Source: Bidens hawaiensis
Lineage: Eukaryota; Streptophyta; Magnoliopsida; Asterales; Asteraceae
Reading direction: 5' to 3'
Length of the DNA stretch: 64,000 bases
Assembly (NCBI GenBank): GCA_021521415.1
Contig: JAIQDT010014636.1
Location: forward strand, 100,482 to 164,481
Below are positions 23,790-35,641 of the stretch, piece after piece. Both the position numbers and the translations under genes were made by a program. Below the pieces are notes generated by a model that had not been told where the DNA came from, did not search any database, and saw only the letters and a program-made list of their open reading frames with translations. Position 1 is the first letter of the stretch; the number at the start of each line of letters is the position of its first letter.

Positions 23790-25165
23790 ACAGGGTCTCC
23801 ATGAACAAAGCCCCCTTTTTGCTGGTAAACCAACTAATGTGGTAGGCATGCCCTAACGGTTTGTTGATGACCGCAATCTCATATAGTTTTGTTGTGTCAG
23901 TCATTGTAAACATTCTTCCGTTTGTAATGTAATTGATAATGGGTATCCACAAGTGCAAGGATATTGTCGGGATTGCAAGGGTTGTCACATGGGGATCCAC
24001 TTATCTCGGAGTAGAGACCATATGCTGTATGATATGTTGCGGCTTCCATGAGTTACGAGCATGTGCAGGAAGTTGCTAATGTTTCCCAAATTGGACCTAT
24101 AAGTTGATTTTGATGAAACGGGAGGGAAGGCTGTCTCTTTAACCTGTTCCGCTATCATTAAAATTTAATAACAACATTCATAAACACAGACCAGGCCTCC
24201 GAAACAATGAAGTACAACGCGTGTTGACAGGGCCGGCTCAACGTTCTCGGAGACCTAATATAACTAAATGTTGAGGCCTTTTTATTTTCTTTTCTTTATA
24301 CGTATCGCGCTAAAGAGTATACAAGAATTATAGAATATGGATGATATGCCGTGATAATGGATATAAAGCTATCATTCTTAGCTTGTGACTCATCATTGAG
24401 TTACTAATTCTAAAAGAACTCTATTTTTATAATCTCATAATACATAACTCTTATTTAAAATGGAGGCCCTATAAATCTGGAGGCCTAAAGCCATTGCCTC
24501 ATTTAGCTTACCCACGAGACTGCCCTGCGTGTTGACATAGAATTCCGTTGGATCACATGGAAGTCGTTCTTACATATTCCCTTTTTGTGTTGAAGGGTAT
24601 TTGTGTCCATATTGTTGTTGTCTTAAATAAATGTGTCATATAATGAAATCGTTGGCATGTTTAATATGCAAACTATGTAGTCATTTGAAGGGACATTGTG
24701 TAATCCTAAAGCGTTTGTGATTGTGACATAATGGGCACAGGATTCAACGTTTGGTAGTCGTTTGCATGTCATGGTTATGGGGTTTCGAAGAATCAAGTCG
24801 TTGGTTTGTAGCAACATATGACATATGAGGCCATCCAAGTGCAAGTATATTGATTTCCATGGTGAGTGGTTGGATGGGGAAGTGAATAATTGATCGAGGG
24901 CCACAATCAGCCATTTGATCGTCAATCGGATACACATTCCAATCATTCTTGCGTACCAACAACAATTTTTGGTTGGTATCAACTGAAGAACTTGAAGAGT
25001 GTAATTTTTCAAAATCTGTTGTGGACCGTAGTTGATGCCACTCTTTGCAAACTGCCTTACAATTTGTGATGGCCTTTGTTGGTAGGCATGTGATGATGCA
25101 AAAATGAAGTATCTCGACACCTAAGTCATGAATGTGTACATCGATTCCTGCAGGTGACAATTCAA
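23790..25165 (-). pseudogene. F-box protein pseudogene with F-box-associated domain
   Basis: On the minus strand the F-box lies about 25130-25010: VEILHFCIITCLPTKAI, CKAVCKEWHQLRSTTDF. Such proteins are substrate adaptors of SCF ubiquitin ligases. An F-box-associated region follows: DGLICHMLL, NDLILRNPITMTCKRLPN (24830-24740), reached only after a frameshift near 24850. It resumes beyond a transposon insertion with FLHMLVTHGSRN and LRDKWIPM (about 24070-23985), where stops occur. The 300-bp hAT-type MITE at 24228-24527 splits the copy. No function expected; the large plant F-box family often leaves such relics. Confidence 0.8.
24228..24527. mobile_element. hAT-type MITE, 300 bp, in F-box pseudogene
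   Basis: The left end CAGGGCCGGCTC and the right end (reverse complement CAGGGCAGTCTC) form short terminal inverted repeats of the CAGGG type typical of hAT elements. Exactly eight bases, CGTGTTGA, are duplicated on both sides (24220-24227 and 24528-24535), the target size of hAT. AGGCC words occur inside both ends. No coding capacity. Confidence 0.9.
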
Positions 25166-25367
25166 GTGTAGATGTGATTAAGAACTTGTCATAATGGTAA
25201 AGTAATAACATATTGTAACATAAAAATACAGTTGTAAAGTTAAAGGTCTCTATCGGTCTTGCAAAAAAGCGACAAAGTGACATAGTTATATACAAGTGTA
25301 TATGTATATTAAAACGTTAATCATAGGATGAACATAAAGCACCTATTTTGTTTTTCAAGATCGTCAT

Positions 25368-25637
25368 TGTTAGGGCATGAATTTTATGCTGATGATCCAT
25401 TATCCTTGACTGTCTTATGGATAAGTTATCCTTGAAATATGTCTCAAGTTACAAAGGATCGAGGATCCTCGGTATTATTTGTTTACTAATGATTGTATTT
25501 GAATGGTGATGTGTTAGCTAGTTATAACGACTATATGACTGAATCTACCTCAAAGTTCGCTACTGGAAGCTCCCAACACGTGGTCAATGAACGTTGAAGG
25601 AGTTGTGGAAGAGTGGCAGATTATTAGGAAATATTGT
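25368..25637 (+). repeat. Element A 5' LTR, first part
   Basis: Matches the start of the A 3' LTR (45257 onward) to the point where element B begins. The last five bases, ATTGT, are the target site duplicated at 36276-36280. Confidence 0.92.
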
Positions 25638-26271
25638 TGTTAGGACTGATATTTTCTCTGCTGAGGATATATTATCCTTGAAGATATGTCTGGATCAGTT
25701 ATACTCCCGAAGAGCTCCAGAACCATGTTGAAGATCAAGGATCCTCAGAGGTTAATATTATTAACAATTGTTTCATGTGTGTAGGTTAATGTTCAACAGA
25801 AGTAACGGCTATGTGACTTGGTCCTCCTTAAATCTCGCAACTTGGAAGCTACCAGCACGTGGTCAATGGACGTTGGAAGACTAGTGGGATAGTGGCGAAT
25901 AGATAGGACTTATTGTTGTATTTATTTTCTATATATCGAGATAAGATCGATTAGATATGACACTGGTATTCACACATACTCAGAGCATAACTCACTATTC
26001 TCTCTATACACGTTAGCTACTACTGTAACATCGATCTAATCTCCACAACCTTCGTAACCCTTTTTTGATATTAATAAACTGGTGATCGACGAGTTGTCAT
26101 CACCCGGGGTTTTTTTTCTTTTGATCTAAACAAGGTCAAAAGGTTTTTCCTCGCAACAAATCATTGTGTTCACTTCATTTTTGTTCATATAATTGTCATT
26201 GTTATCATAGCACTAGATCTCACGTTGACAGATTTGGATACGTTATCCTTAGCTGATTTTTATTCAAAACA
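25638..26271 (+). repeat. Element B 5' LTR
   Basis: 634 bp from TGTTAGGACTG to CAAAACA. A TATATAT near 25935 is a possible core promoter. Confidence 0.93.
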
Positions 26272-26274
26272 ATC

Positions 26275-26292
26275 TGGCGCCCACCGTGGGGC
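26275..26292 (+). other. Element B primer binding site
   Basis: TGGCGCCCACCGTGGGGC three bases after the 5' LTR. It is a TGGCGCC-type site complementary to a tRNA ending in GGCGCCA; I do not assign the tRNA. Confidence 0.8.
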
Positions 26293-26356
26293 AATTGGTG
26301 CTATAATCCATATTATTCATATCATTTTCAATCTTTTCATACCCATATCACTATCA

Positions 26357-28670
26357 ATGGCCTCTCAATCAACCTATGCTTCGTCAACCATGCCCTCTAC
26401 GGTTCCTCTCTCATCAAGGACTTTGCCACCGATGCCTCCGCCAATCAATGGAGCACAACGGCCTGCTGCTACTGGAAGCAAGACGCAACTACCAGTTTTC
26501 CAGAGCTCGAAAACCGCTGCTGCTGCGCCGATGGTTAATATTAACAATGATGTTTCATCTATGTTTTCGTAGGTTAAAGCATACATGAAGCAGCAGAACA
26601 AGACCAACCAGAGGATCCTTTGTGAGATAGAAGATCTCAAGAAGAATAAGAGGCCAGCGGGGGATTACACTCCTCTGATGCCCAGGTTGCTGGATTTCAC
26701 CTGTCCAGGATCCATGGCTCAATTCACACAAGGATCATCTATCCTTCAACAGGGGTACATGGGTCAACAGGCTCAAGGATCCTCGTTGTTTCAACCAGGA
26801 TCATCTATCCTTCAACAAGGGTCCCTGGGTCAGCAAACTCAAGGATCCTCATACTTCCCACAAGGATCATCCATCCTTCAAACAGGATCCTCTGGGTTAT
26901 ATCACCAAGGAACCTACAATTCCAAACCTCAAGGATCCTTATTTCCGAATCAAGGATCCTCAGAAATCCAACATCAACGATCCTCCGAAGTCCATGAAGG
27001 AGATATAATCCCCATGCAGACCATAGCTTCTGGAGGACCAACTTCTATCACAGATTCTTCTTATCCCACTACTTATCCGGGATGCCGACCTTCACCCAGC
27101 AAAGAGGTAACTTGTATGATCCTATATCCTTAGATACTAACCGTAGTTCTATGCAGGATACATGTATCAACTAGGCTATGTCCAAGGAGCTACAGAAGCT
27201 CAAGGATACGATATCCAGTGTTCCCGGGGTGATACGTCCAATTCTTGAGATACCGGAGGGAAGCCACAAGTTATCCAGATTTGCTCCACCTATCTGTGAT
27301 GCTGAAATCCCGAAGTGATTCCAAACCCCCAACATGAAGACTTACGACGGAACCACTGATCCTGAAGAGCATGTGCCACAATACAGAGAAAGAATGGAGA
27401 TCAATCCCATTCCTGAGAGACTCAAGGAAGCTTGTTTGTGCAAAGGCTTCGGATCCACACTGACAGGATCAACATTAAAATGGCTGCTAAGTCTTCCTCC
27501 CTTCTCAGTTACTTCTTTTTCACATTTAGTTAACTTGTTCAACAGTGAATTTTCTTGTAGCAGGAAATTTGAGAAGTTAACTAGTGATTTATACCGAGTT
27601 ATCCAACCAAGTGATGAATCCCTTAGGGATTTTGTTACGAGGTTCGGCAAGGAAGCTCTAGAAATCCCTAATCTTGACATGGGTACTGCTGTCGAAGCCT
27701 TCAAGATGGGACTTCAGAGGGGCTCCCCCTTTATGATGATCTTGTGATGACTCCTTACAGGTCTCTAGATGAAGTAAGGAACAGATCTCTAAGGTTTATA
27801 CGACTGGAAGACGACAAAAGGATCCAAGAAATATTGGGGGCTCAAACAAAGCAAGAATCCTCTAACAAGAAGCAAGGATTCTCGTTCAAGAACAACAAAT
27901 CGAAGCCCTAATCCAAATTCAACAATCAAAACATTCGAGCTGTTGAAGAAGAGGATGATGATGAGGATTACCCCAACATTTCAGAATATTGTTTCTCCGT
28001 AGATACCCATGGCTTAATTTGTGCCATGAAGTATCTAGGGGAAAAAGCTAGGTGGCCCCGAAAGAACGAGAAGACAACCACCTTCAAATACAAATCTAAG
28101 TGGTGTGCTTTCCACGAAGAATTTATCCACATGACAGATGAGTGTATTGGCTTAAGGAGGGAAATTGGATGCCTCCTGAGCAAGGGCCACTTCAAAGAGC
28201 TCTTGGGAAAGAAGAAATCCAAGATCCAGGATCCTGAAGATCTTCCACAAAAAGCAACACCACCACCACCAGATGCTCACGTGATCAACTTCGTTTCCAG
28301 ATACTACGACATATTTCAAACTTCTTGCCCTGCAGAAGAAGAGCCCGCAGAAGAATTCAAGTTGGACGATGAAAGAAGACCAATCATCCCTACTACTCGA
28401 ATGACTGATAAAAGAATCTTCTTCAATTCGAGTATCCAGGATCCTCACCAGGATGAACTGGATGTGCGAAGGGTCAATTTCATCTTTGGAGGATCAAACA
28501 TATGTGGAACTTCCTTCTACGCAGCAAAAAGGCTCGCCAAAGAGATTAAGTTGGATAACGGAGACCGACCAATAGTATCCACCACTTTGACGACAGACAA
28601 AAAGATCTTCTTCGATGAGGAAGACAAACTAAAAATCCAGGATCCTCACCATGAAGGTTTGATTATAATT
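26357..28670 (+). pseudogene. Element B gag, broken
   Basis: Capsid-forming polyprotein. The start ATG at 26357 (MASQST) matches the position in element A. A TAG at 26570-26572 replaces a CAG seen in A. The N-terminal half has a low-complexity Q/G/S region with repeated QGSSILQQGS-like units (26730-26960). The retrotransposon gag core follows at 27334-27747 (TDPEEHVPQYRERMEI; LYRVIQPSDESLRDFVTRF). A zinc-knuckle-like CAFHEEFIHMTDEC lies near 28100, with His in place of the second Cys of the usual CCHC. Frameshifts occur near 27070 and 27735. Confidence 0.88.
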
Positions 28671-29091
28671 TATTTATCGCTAACCATTATCTACGCAGGT
28701 TCCTGTTGACGGTGGGAGCTCGGTCAACATCATCCAGCATGATGTCCTCAAGAAGATGAACATTCCAGATTCCGAGATCGTCCCTAGAACATCAATGCTA
28801 GTCGGTTTAAGTGGAGAAACCAAGAAGACATTGGGGGACATCAACCTCCCAATTTATATTGAAGGGTTAAATTCATATAAAAATTTTTGTGTTATTGATA
28901 ACCTTTCTTGTTGCAATGTTATTCTAGGTAGGCCCTGGCTTCATAGAATGAAGGTGGTGGCCTCAACTTACCACTAATGCATCAAACTACCTACTCCATG
29001 GGGAGTTGTGAAGATAGTTGGTGATCAGGCGGAGGCCAAGAACTATTATTCCTCATCAATGAAGCCGATAGCCAAGAAAACTATAGCATAG
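28671..29091 (+). pseudogene. Element B protease region ending at a shared TAG
   Basis: Aspartic protease that would process gag-pol. The frame is disturbed near the active site (VDGGSS in element A; partly out of frame here, about 28705). NIPDSEIVPRTSMLVGLSGE and CNVILGRPWLH (28760-28950) are the later protease blocks. TAG at 29089-29091 lies exactly where element A also has TAG and is followed here by CAACCA. Confidence 0.8.
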
Positions 29092-29115
29092 CAACCACAA
29101 CAACATCCTAGGGAC

Positions 29116-30530
29116 ATGCTGGAAGCTCGGGAGAAGGACTTAAAGGAAGTATTCTTGGACCCCGAGGATCCAGATGTGAAAGTGTTCTTAGGAACCAGTA
29201 TCCCCAGTCAGATTGAGGATATGATATCCTTCCTAAAACGAAGAAAATCCACGTTTGCCTTCAAACATTCAGACATGACAGATATTTCTAAAGAGGTAAT
29301 TACTCATAAGTTAGGCCTTGATTTATCTATTAAACCCGTCCATCAGAAGCGAAGAAAATTCGCTCCTGAGAGGAACAAGATTATACAAGAAGAAGTTGAA
29401 AAACTTCTTAAGGCCGGTATGATTAGAGAGGTTCAATATCCTCGATGGCTGGCTAATGTGGTTGTTGTTTCAAAAAAGGATGGAAAGTGGAGGGTGTATG
29501 TCTATTTTACAGATTTAAACAAGGCATGCCCCAAGGATCCTTTCCCGTTACCACATATAGACTCCATGGTGGATGCAACGGCAGGACATGAAATACTTAC
29601 GTTTATGGATGCTTCCTCTGGATTTCAACAAATTCAGATGGAACCATCTGATCAAGAGGATACTGCATTCATGACTCCTACCGGCATATACTGTTATATG
29701 GCTATGCCATTGGACTAAGAAATGCAGGGGAAACATACCAAAGACTGGTCAACATGATGTTCAAGGATCAGTTAGGTAAAACCATGGAAGTTTACATAGA
29801 TGACATGGTGGTGAAGTCAAAGAGATCCGAGGATCACCTCAGGGATCTTGAAGAAGCATTCAATATCCTTGACCAGTATAACATGAAACTGAATCCGTCA
29901 AAATGCCACTTTGGTGTTAAGGCTGGAAAGTTTCTGGGATATATGGTGACTAAAAGAGGAATTGAAGCAAGCCCAGAACAGATTGAAGCCATCATCAACC
30001 TAAAGTCGCCGGCAAATGCCAAGGATGTCCAAAGGCTCACGGGAAGAATAACCTCTCTCAACAGGTTCATCTCAAGATCCTCCGAGAAGTGCAAAGATTT
30101 CTACGACATTCTCAGAAAGAATAAGAAGTTTGAATGGACGGAAAAACATGAGACTGCGCTCAAAGCTTTGAAGGATTACTTATCCTCAGCTCCAGCTTTA
30201 ATGAAACCTGTGGATGGAGAATCCTTATATCTGTACCTAGCCGTTTCAGGAAATGCTGTAAGTGCTTTCCTTGTGAAGGATCATGAAGGTGAACAACATC
30301 CTCTTTATTATGTAAGTAAAAGTCTTCTAGATGCAGAAGCCAGGTATTCTCATTTAGAAAAGTTAATTCTTGCACTCATTATGGCTTCTACTAAATTAAG
30401 ACATTATTTTGAAACTCATACTATTATTCTGAGAACTAACTATCCTGCTAAGAATGTTTTAAGAAAGCCAGAATTGTTAGGTAGGATGGCTAAGTGGGCT
30501 GTGAAGCTGAGTGCATATGAAATTCAATAA
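29116..30530 (+). pseudogene. Element B reverse transcriptase and first RNase H
   Basis: RT blocks: HQKRRKFAPERN, EEVEKLLKAGMIREV, ANVVVVSKKDGKWRV, TDLNKACPKDPFPLPHID, FMDASSGFQQI and the catalytic VYIDDMVVKSKRS (about 29790). A one-base loss near 29710 shifts the frame. The gypsy RNase H follows (WTEKHETALKALKDYL; YLAVSGNAVSAFLV; YYVSKSLLDAEARY; LRTNYPAKNVLRKPE), with a TAA at 30528. Known roles: synthesis of element DNA and removal of RNA. Confidence 0.92.
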
Positions 30531-31165
30531 GAGCCTAGAACAGCTATCAAATCGCAGGCACTCGCAGACTTTGTGGCTGATTTCAGCAGTGACATGCAAA
30601 AGGAGGCTGATTTAGAAGTCTAGCAACTAGAGCAAACCAAGGATCCTTGGATCCTCTTCACAGATGGAGCATCCAACATAAGAGGAACAGGATTGGGCAT
30701 ACTACTGAAATCGCCACATGGGGACATAATACCCCAGTCCATTGCATGTGCATTTCAAGCCACTAACAATGAGGCAGAGTATGAAGCACTCATAGCAGGT
30801 TTACTTTTAGCCAAAAGCATGAGGATCAGGTATCTTCAAGTTTATATGGATTCTTTACTTATAACTAACCACTTTAACGGCTCTTATACCGTAAAAGGAG
30901 AGAATATGATCAAATATTTAGATATTGTGAAGGAATTAGCAAAATCCTTTGAATTGTTTAGCATAGTACATGTACCAAGGGAAGAAAATGCTGGGGCAGA
31001 CGCCTTAGCGAATTTAGCCTCATCCTTGAAAATTCTAGAAGATACGAAGATCCCAATTGTCCACATACTCCCGCCAGCAATAGGAGAGCAAGAAGTTGGG
31101 GAGATAACAAGTGACAAACAGATTGTACTTTGGGATCCATTATCATCAGATAGTCAAGGATCCTG
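30531..31165 (+). pseudogene. Element B second (plant/archaeal-type) RNase H
   Basis: WILFTDGASNIRGTGLGILL (first catalytic Asp, about 30660), NNEAEYEALIAGLLLAKSM (Glu), QVYMDSLLITNHFNG (Asp) and REENAGADALANLASS (last Asp, about 31000) give the complete DEDD pattern of a second RNase H. This extra domain is characteristic of Tat-lineage elements. A TAG near 30621 (CAG in element A) interrupts its leader. The frame ends at 31164-31166. Confidence 0.88.
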
Positions 31166-31166
31166 A

Positions 31167-32435
31167 ATCCTCCCAATCAAGAAGTACATTCGAACTGGAG
31201 AGATCCTAGCTACGGAGAATCTGAAATCCTTCAAACTCAAGGTTTCACAATATATTTTATTAGATGATATTCTATACAGAAAATCTCTTGCAGGTCCATA
31301 CTTAAAGTGCATAGAGGATCCTAAAATCCAAGAAATACTTAAATACTTTCACAAAGGAGATTGTGGCAACCACACAGGGGGAAGAGCATTATTCTCCAGG
31401 ATACTTAGGACTGGGTACTTCTGGCCGACGATGAAGAAGGATGCAATGGAATATTCGAAAAAGTGTGATGCTTGCCAAAGGCATGCAAATATCCTTCACC
31501 AGCCAACAGAACCAATGTATCCTATATCCTCTTCATGGCCTTTCATGAAGTGGGGAATGGACATTGTTGGTAAGCTACCAAAGTCACCAGGTGGAAAGGT
31601 CTTTATCCTTGCCATGACGGACTACTTCTCTAAATGGATTGAGGCATAAGCATTCGTACAAGTCCGAGAAAGGGAAGTTATATATTTTATTAAAAGGAAT
31701 ATAATAACTAGATTTGGTATTCCTTCTGAAATTATATGTGATAATGGTTCCCAATTTATTGGGAAAAGAACAACTAACTTTTGTGACAGCTGGGGCATAA
31801 AGATGATTACCTCAACTCCAGTGCATCCCCAAGCTAATGGTCAAGCGGAGTCTAGCAACAAAATCATCATCAACAATTTAAAGGAGAAGTTAGGAACCAA
31901 GAAGGGTAAATGGGCTGAAGAACTGCCATATGTTCTTTGGGCCGACAGGACAACACCCAAGAATGCAACGGGCCAGACACCCTTCTCACTGGTGTTTGGA
32001 TCAGAAGCAGTTATTCCTGCAGAAATGGTGGTTCCCACAGCTAGGACATCAATCCGTGATCCTGAGGCCAATGTAGAAATCCTGCTTGAAGACTTGGATA
32101 CTGTTGAAGAACTCAGAGACCTGGCAAAGATCAGAATGGCAGCTTATCAACAAAGGATAGCTGGGGCATACAACAAGAACATCAGGATTAGAAGATTTCA
32201 AGAGGGAGATTTAGTTTTGAGGAAAGCCTTTCAAAACACAACCAATCCGGCTGATGGGAAGTTAGCACCCAAATGGGAAGGTCCTTATCTGATCGAGTCG
32301 GAGGCAGGAAAAGGGGGCATATCATTTGCTCACTATGGAAGGCAACAGGTTACCAAGAGCATGGAATGCTATCCACCCCAAAAATTACTTTTTCTGATCA
32401 GGATCAAGTATCCTCTGAGGATTGAGTATCCATAA
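31167..32435 (+). pseudogene. Element B integrase
   Basis: HHCC zinc region: FHKGDCGNH, GYFWPTMKKDAMEYSKKCDA, CDACQRH (31350-31485). The DDE core: [14 protein letters not shown] (first Asp, about 31560), a TAG after KWIEA near 31647, CDNGSQFIGKRT (second Asp, about 31740) and HPQANGQAESSNK (Glu, about 31850). C-terminal part: FQEGDLVLRKAFQNT and KLAPKWEGPYLI (32190-32290). Otherwise open from 31803 to 32435. Confidence 0.9.
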
Positions 32436-32909
32436 AGGATCAAAGATCCCCAAAATCGGTAATATCTATCTGATCATTTATCCTTTTAAATTTCTTATTA
32501 CTTATTTAAGGATAACGTATTCTTAACATTTTTGTTTCTTCCAAGTTTTAAGTATCAATGCAGGATATTAATAAGATATGTAATAGTCAAGAGGTTGGCC
32601 ACCTCTCCTTTACATTTAAGGTACTAATCTATTTCCCTTGGCCTAGCCCACGATTGGGTATGACCCCCGATGGTCATATCCCCCAAGGTTTAAAGGTTTT
32701 CACCTTTATTATAAATTAGAGTTTCTACACTCTCGCCTGGAGCACATGCTATCCAACGTATAGTCCGGGGCAGCAGGACCAGTACACGCTTAATGGCTGA
32801 CAATTTCGTTGCTTTATGCTATATGGAGGATCTTACGATTTATGGTAGACGTACCATACCACTGGTTGATAACGTTTTCACGTTATCTTATGTTTGGGCT
32901 AAATCCCGG

Positions 32910-33057
32910 TTTGGGCGAGTCCCCAGTTAACATCCGTATTTGGGCTTGTCCCCAGTTTTGGGCTTGTCCCTAGTTTCGGGCTTGTCCCCAGTTTCACGGG
33001 CTTGTCCCTAGTTGCACGGGCTTGTCCCCAGTATTTTATTTGGGCTTGTCCCCAGCT
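32910..33057 (+). repeat. GGGCTTGTCCCCAGT minisatellite (B)
   Basis: About seven copies of GGGCTTGTCCCCAGTTT with spacers giving a period of 16-25 bp. A homologous array sits at 42560-42740 in element A. Confidence 0.9.
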
Positions 33058-33299
33058 TAATGAGTTTGATCCCAATTAACATTATAAGTTATTTGCAACA
33101 GATTTTCTTAGTTCATCGTGAAAGCAAAGTCTTATGGATTCAAAATCCTTAAATTACTTCTCCAAGGATCGCCGAAGGTTCTATATTTATGATAACTTAG
33201 GTCTACTTAGACCTTGTGGTATGATCTCTACTTTTAAATTTAAATGGTTTATATAGGATCCTTATAATTTTTTTTTTAAGATTTAACATCTTTGAAAAA

Positions 33300-33412
33300 T
33301 TTCTTAAGGATATTATATCCTAAAATTTTTTAATTATTTTTCTAAGGATGTTATATCCAAAAATTTCTATAATCGCCTTTTCTTAAGGATATTATATCCT
33401 AAAATTTTACTT
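33300..33412. repeat. Triplicated AAGGATATTATATCCT palindromes
   Basis: Imperfect palindromes at about 33305, 33343 and 33384, each followed by an AAAATTT-type stretch. A related AAGGATATTCTATCCT lies at about 42993 in element A. Confidence 0.8.
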
Positions 33413-33739
33413 AGAATTATTTTTTCAAATTCTCAATAAGACTAAGACTATATCAAATAAGCTTAAAACAGATAACAAACAAGTAGTCAAAAGATTTAGA
33501 TTATCATTAATATAAGTCACTTGGACTTATCCAAAATCCTTAACCCGGATTTAACATCCACCAGGGTTAAGTAAAGGCTACTAATTGTTCTTAAGATGCA
33601 GGAAAATAAAAGTAAAAGGCACTAAAGGTTTCATCCCCACAAACAGAGGATCCATCCACCTTCAGTACCCCTGAAAATTGTCTTGAGGATCAGCAATCCT
33701 TAAACCCTAGTTGCTATTGTTTATTACAAACCAAATTAT

Positions 33740-35413
33740 CCTTAAAAAACATCAACACAAATAAAAAATTGGGCTCGTGCCTTGTCTTTTATATCCTTCA
33801 TCGCCCACTTATGCTGCATCTTCACCCTCTACAGCACCTTCTCCTTCACCGGCTTCAGCCACCTCCTTGACTCCACTAGTCCCAGCCTCGTTTTTCTTAG
33901 CCATCTCCTCATCATCTTCACCACCAAGAGCCTCCTAGGCAGTCTTCCATTTTTTCACATCCCAGGTCGTATTATCGAAAGCAGGGTCACCGGCCTCCTT
34001 CTCCATCTTGATCCGTGCTTGGAACACCGACCTAGCGGCCAACATCTTAGCCTCGTCTGTAGCCTGCTTCACTGCCTCTTGGTGCTGGGTTTCCGCTAAG
34101 GATAGATGATCCTCCAACTGTTTTTTGTCCTTGGAAAGTTGGATCATGGCTTTCTCCTTGGCAACCACGGCTTTCCCTAGCCCTGACAGCTTCTCACTCA
34201 TCTGGCTAATGACTTTTTCATAATGCTCCTTGAAAGCATTCATAGCCTACAACCAACGAGAAGAAAAAAATTAAGAGGATATTGGATCCTTAAATCGATA
34301 TAACAGGATACAGGATACTTACATAGAGGACTGTGTCATAATGGGTTTCGGGATCGGAGGACCTCGTTCTTTTAGAAGCCGCAGACTTAGCTCTGGTCGT
34401 TGCAGTCTTAGGCTCGAACTGGTTGCTGCCTTCAGAGCTTCTTTCTTGATGTCCGGGGAGGTGACCATACAATCAATGTCTTCTAAGGAAAACTTGCTAA
34501 CTGATTTCTAGGATTTCTTGGCGCCTACAAATGATAAGTTAACAGATAAGTATTCTAACTAATTTTATTTACCTTAAAATTACTGTAATAAACTTACTTG
34601 ACATACTGGAACCCGAGGAGATATCACAGAAAGCTTCAACAAAGCGGGCTTGAAAGGTTCTAACCTCGGTATCCAATGCAAGGAACCGTTTTGTTTTCTC
34701 TTCTATACCAGGTAATTTACCCAAAGAAGCAAAGTTGTCCACTGCAAACAAAAAGAAGATTCAGAGTTAAAATTAAAGCATTAAGGATCCTACTATTTTC
34801 TAAGGATCCAGGATCCTACCCTTTCTAACCCACTTTGAAGGAAGGTCAATCCCCCCAGGTATGGAGTCACGTTTTACGAAGAAAAACTGATTCCTCCACA
34901 ATAGGTCGTTTAAAGTTACTTTCAAGATCGAGTGCGGTTGTCGAGGCTTGGATTTCAAGATGAAGCGGGAAGGACCGTGGGTAGTAAGGGTGTATAGATG
35001 TGAAAGCTCTGGGAGACCGAAGTCGATCTTTTGTTCCTCGATGATTCTTTCTATAGTGCTGAGAACTCGCCACACCATGGGCATAGCCTGAATATAGGAT
35101 ATGCCCGTGGAATCGAAAAAGCTTTGGGTAAAGCAGGGAATGGATAGCAATAACCGATCAAGAAAGGACAAGCCGGCATACAAACCCATGTCTGAGAGTA
35201 AATGTCGCATCGGATTCCGGCATCGTATGTACGGAACTCCGTTCCTGACGGAAACAATGTTCGGAGTTCGTCTATCTCGGGGTCTGTTAGCTTTCAGATT
35301 TCGATAGAAGGGTTTGCTATCAGGTTTGGTGGTCGCATCTTAGATAATCCAGACTCATCGGACGCTTGGTCGGAATGGTGTGAAGGGGAAGAAGCAGACG
35401 AAACAGTAAACAT
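33740..35413 (-). pseudogene. Element B antisense four-exon gene (gypsy-type transposase_28-like)
   Basis: Minus-strand model: exon 1 34820-35413, exon 2 34598-34741 (144 nt), exon 3 34323-34524, exon 4 about 33740-34246. Introns of 78, 73 and 76 nt all have GT...AG ends. Exon 1 carries SQTWVCMPACPFLIG, GISYIQAMPMVWRVL, DFGLPELSHLY and WRNQFFFVKRDSIPGG, resembling the plant domain catalogued as putative gypsy-type transposon (transposase_28). Exon 4 (EKVISQMSEKL..., 34243-33935) is predicted coiled coil, followed by an acidic tail. Breaks: a TGA near 35300, a frameshift in exon 1 near 35110, another in exon 3 near 34400 and a TAG at 33935. Function unknown. The homologue in element A has the same exon structure. 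Confidence 0.75.
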
Positions 35414-35501
35414 TATTCCAAAGACAAAGAAAATAAGAGAAGGAAGAGATGGATACCTGATGCGTCGCTTGGATATATGATTATAAGAGAGATATAAGGC
35501 G

Positions 35502-35515
35502 GCATATATAGGCGG
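35502..35515 (-). promoter_or_regulatory. Conserved TATA motif of antisense gene (B)
   Basis: GCATATATAGGCGG on the plus strand, i.e. CCGCCTATATATGC toward the antisense gene, about 90 bases upstream of its ATG. The identical 14 bases lie at 45120-45133 in element A. Confidence 0.6.
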
Positions 35516-35641
35516 TTATGATTATCTCAAGGGCCAAATGGTAAATATGTCTGGCAAACCGTCCCATCATCCAGTTTTCGCAGAAGTTTGAATTTCAAAA
35601 GGACAGCTGTGTTCCACTATCACCCGCCATTTTGGGGGCAT

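Larger units (their letters stand above)
32436..33739. other. Element B non-coding interval between integrase and antisense gene
   Basis: No open frame of note. Contains a pyrimidine-rich minisatellite (32910-33057) and three GGATATTATATCC-like palindromes (33300-33412). The same layout occurs in element A (42060-43400). Confidence 0.7.
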
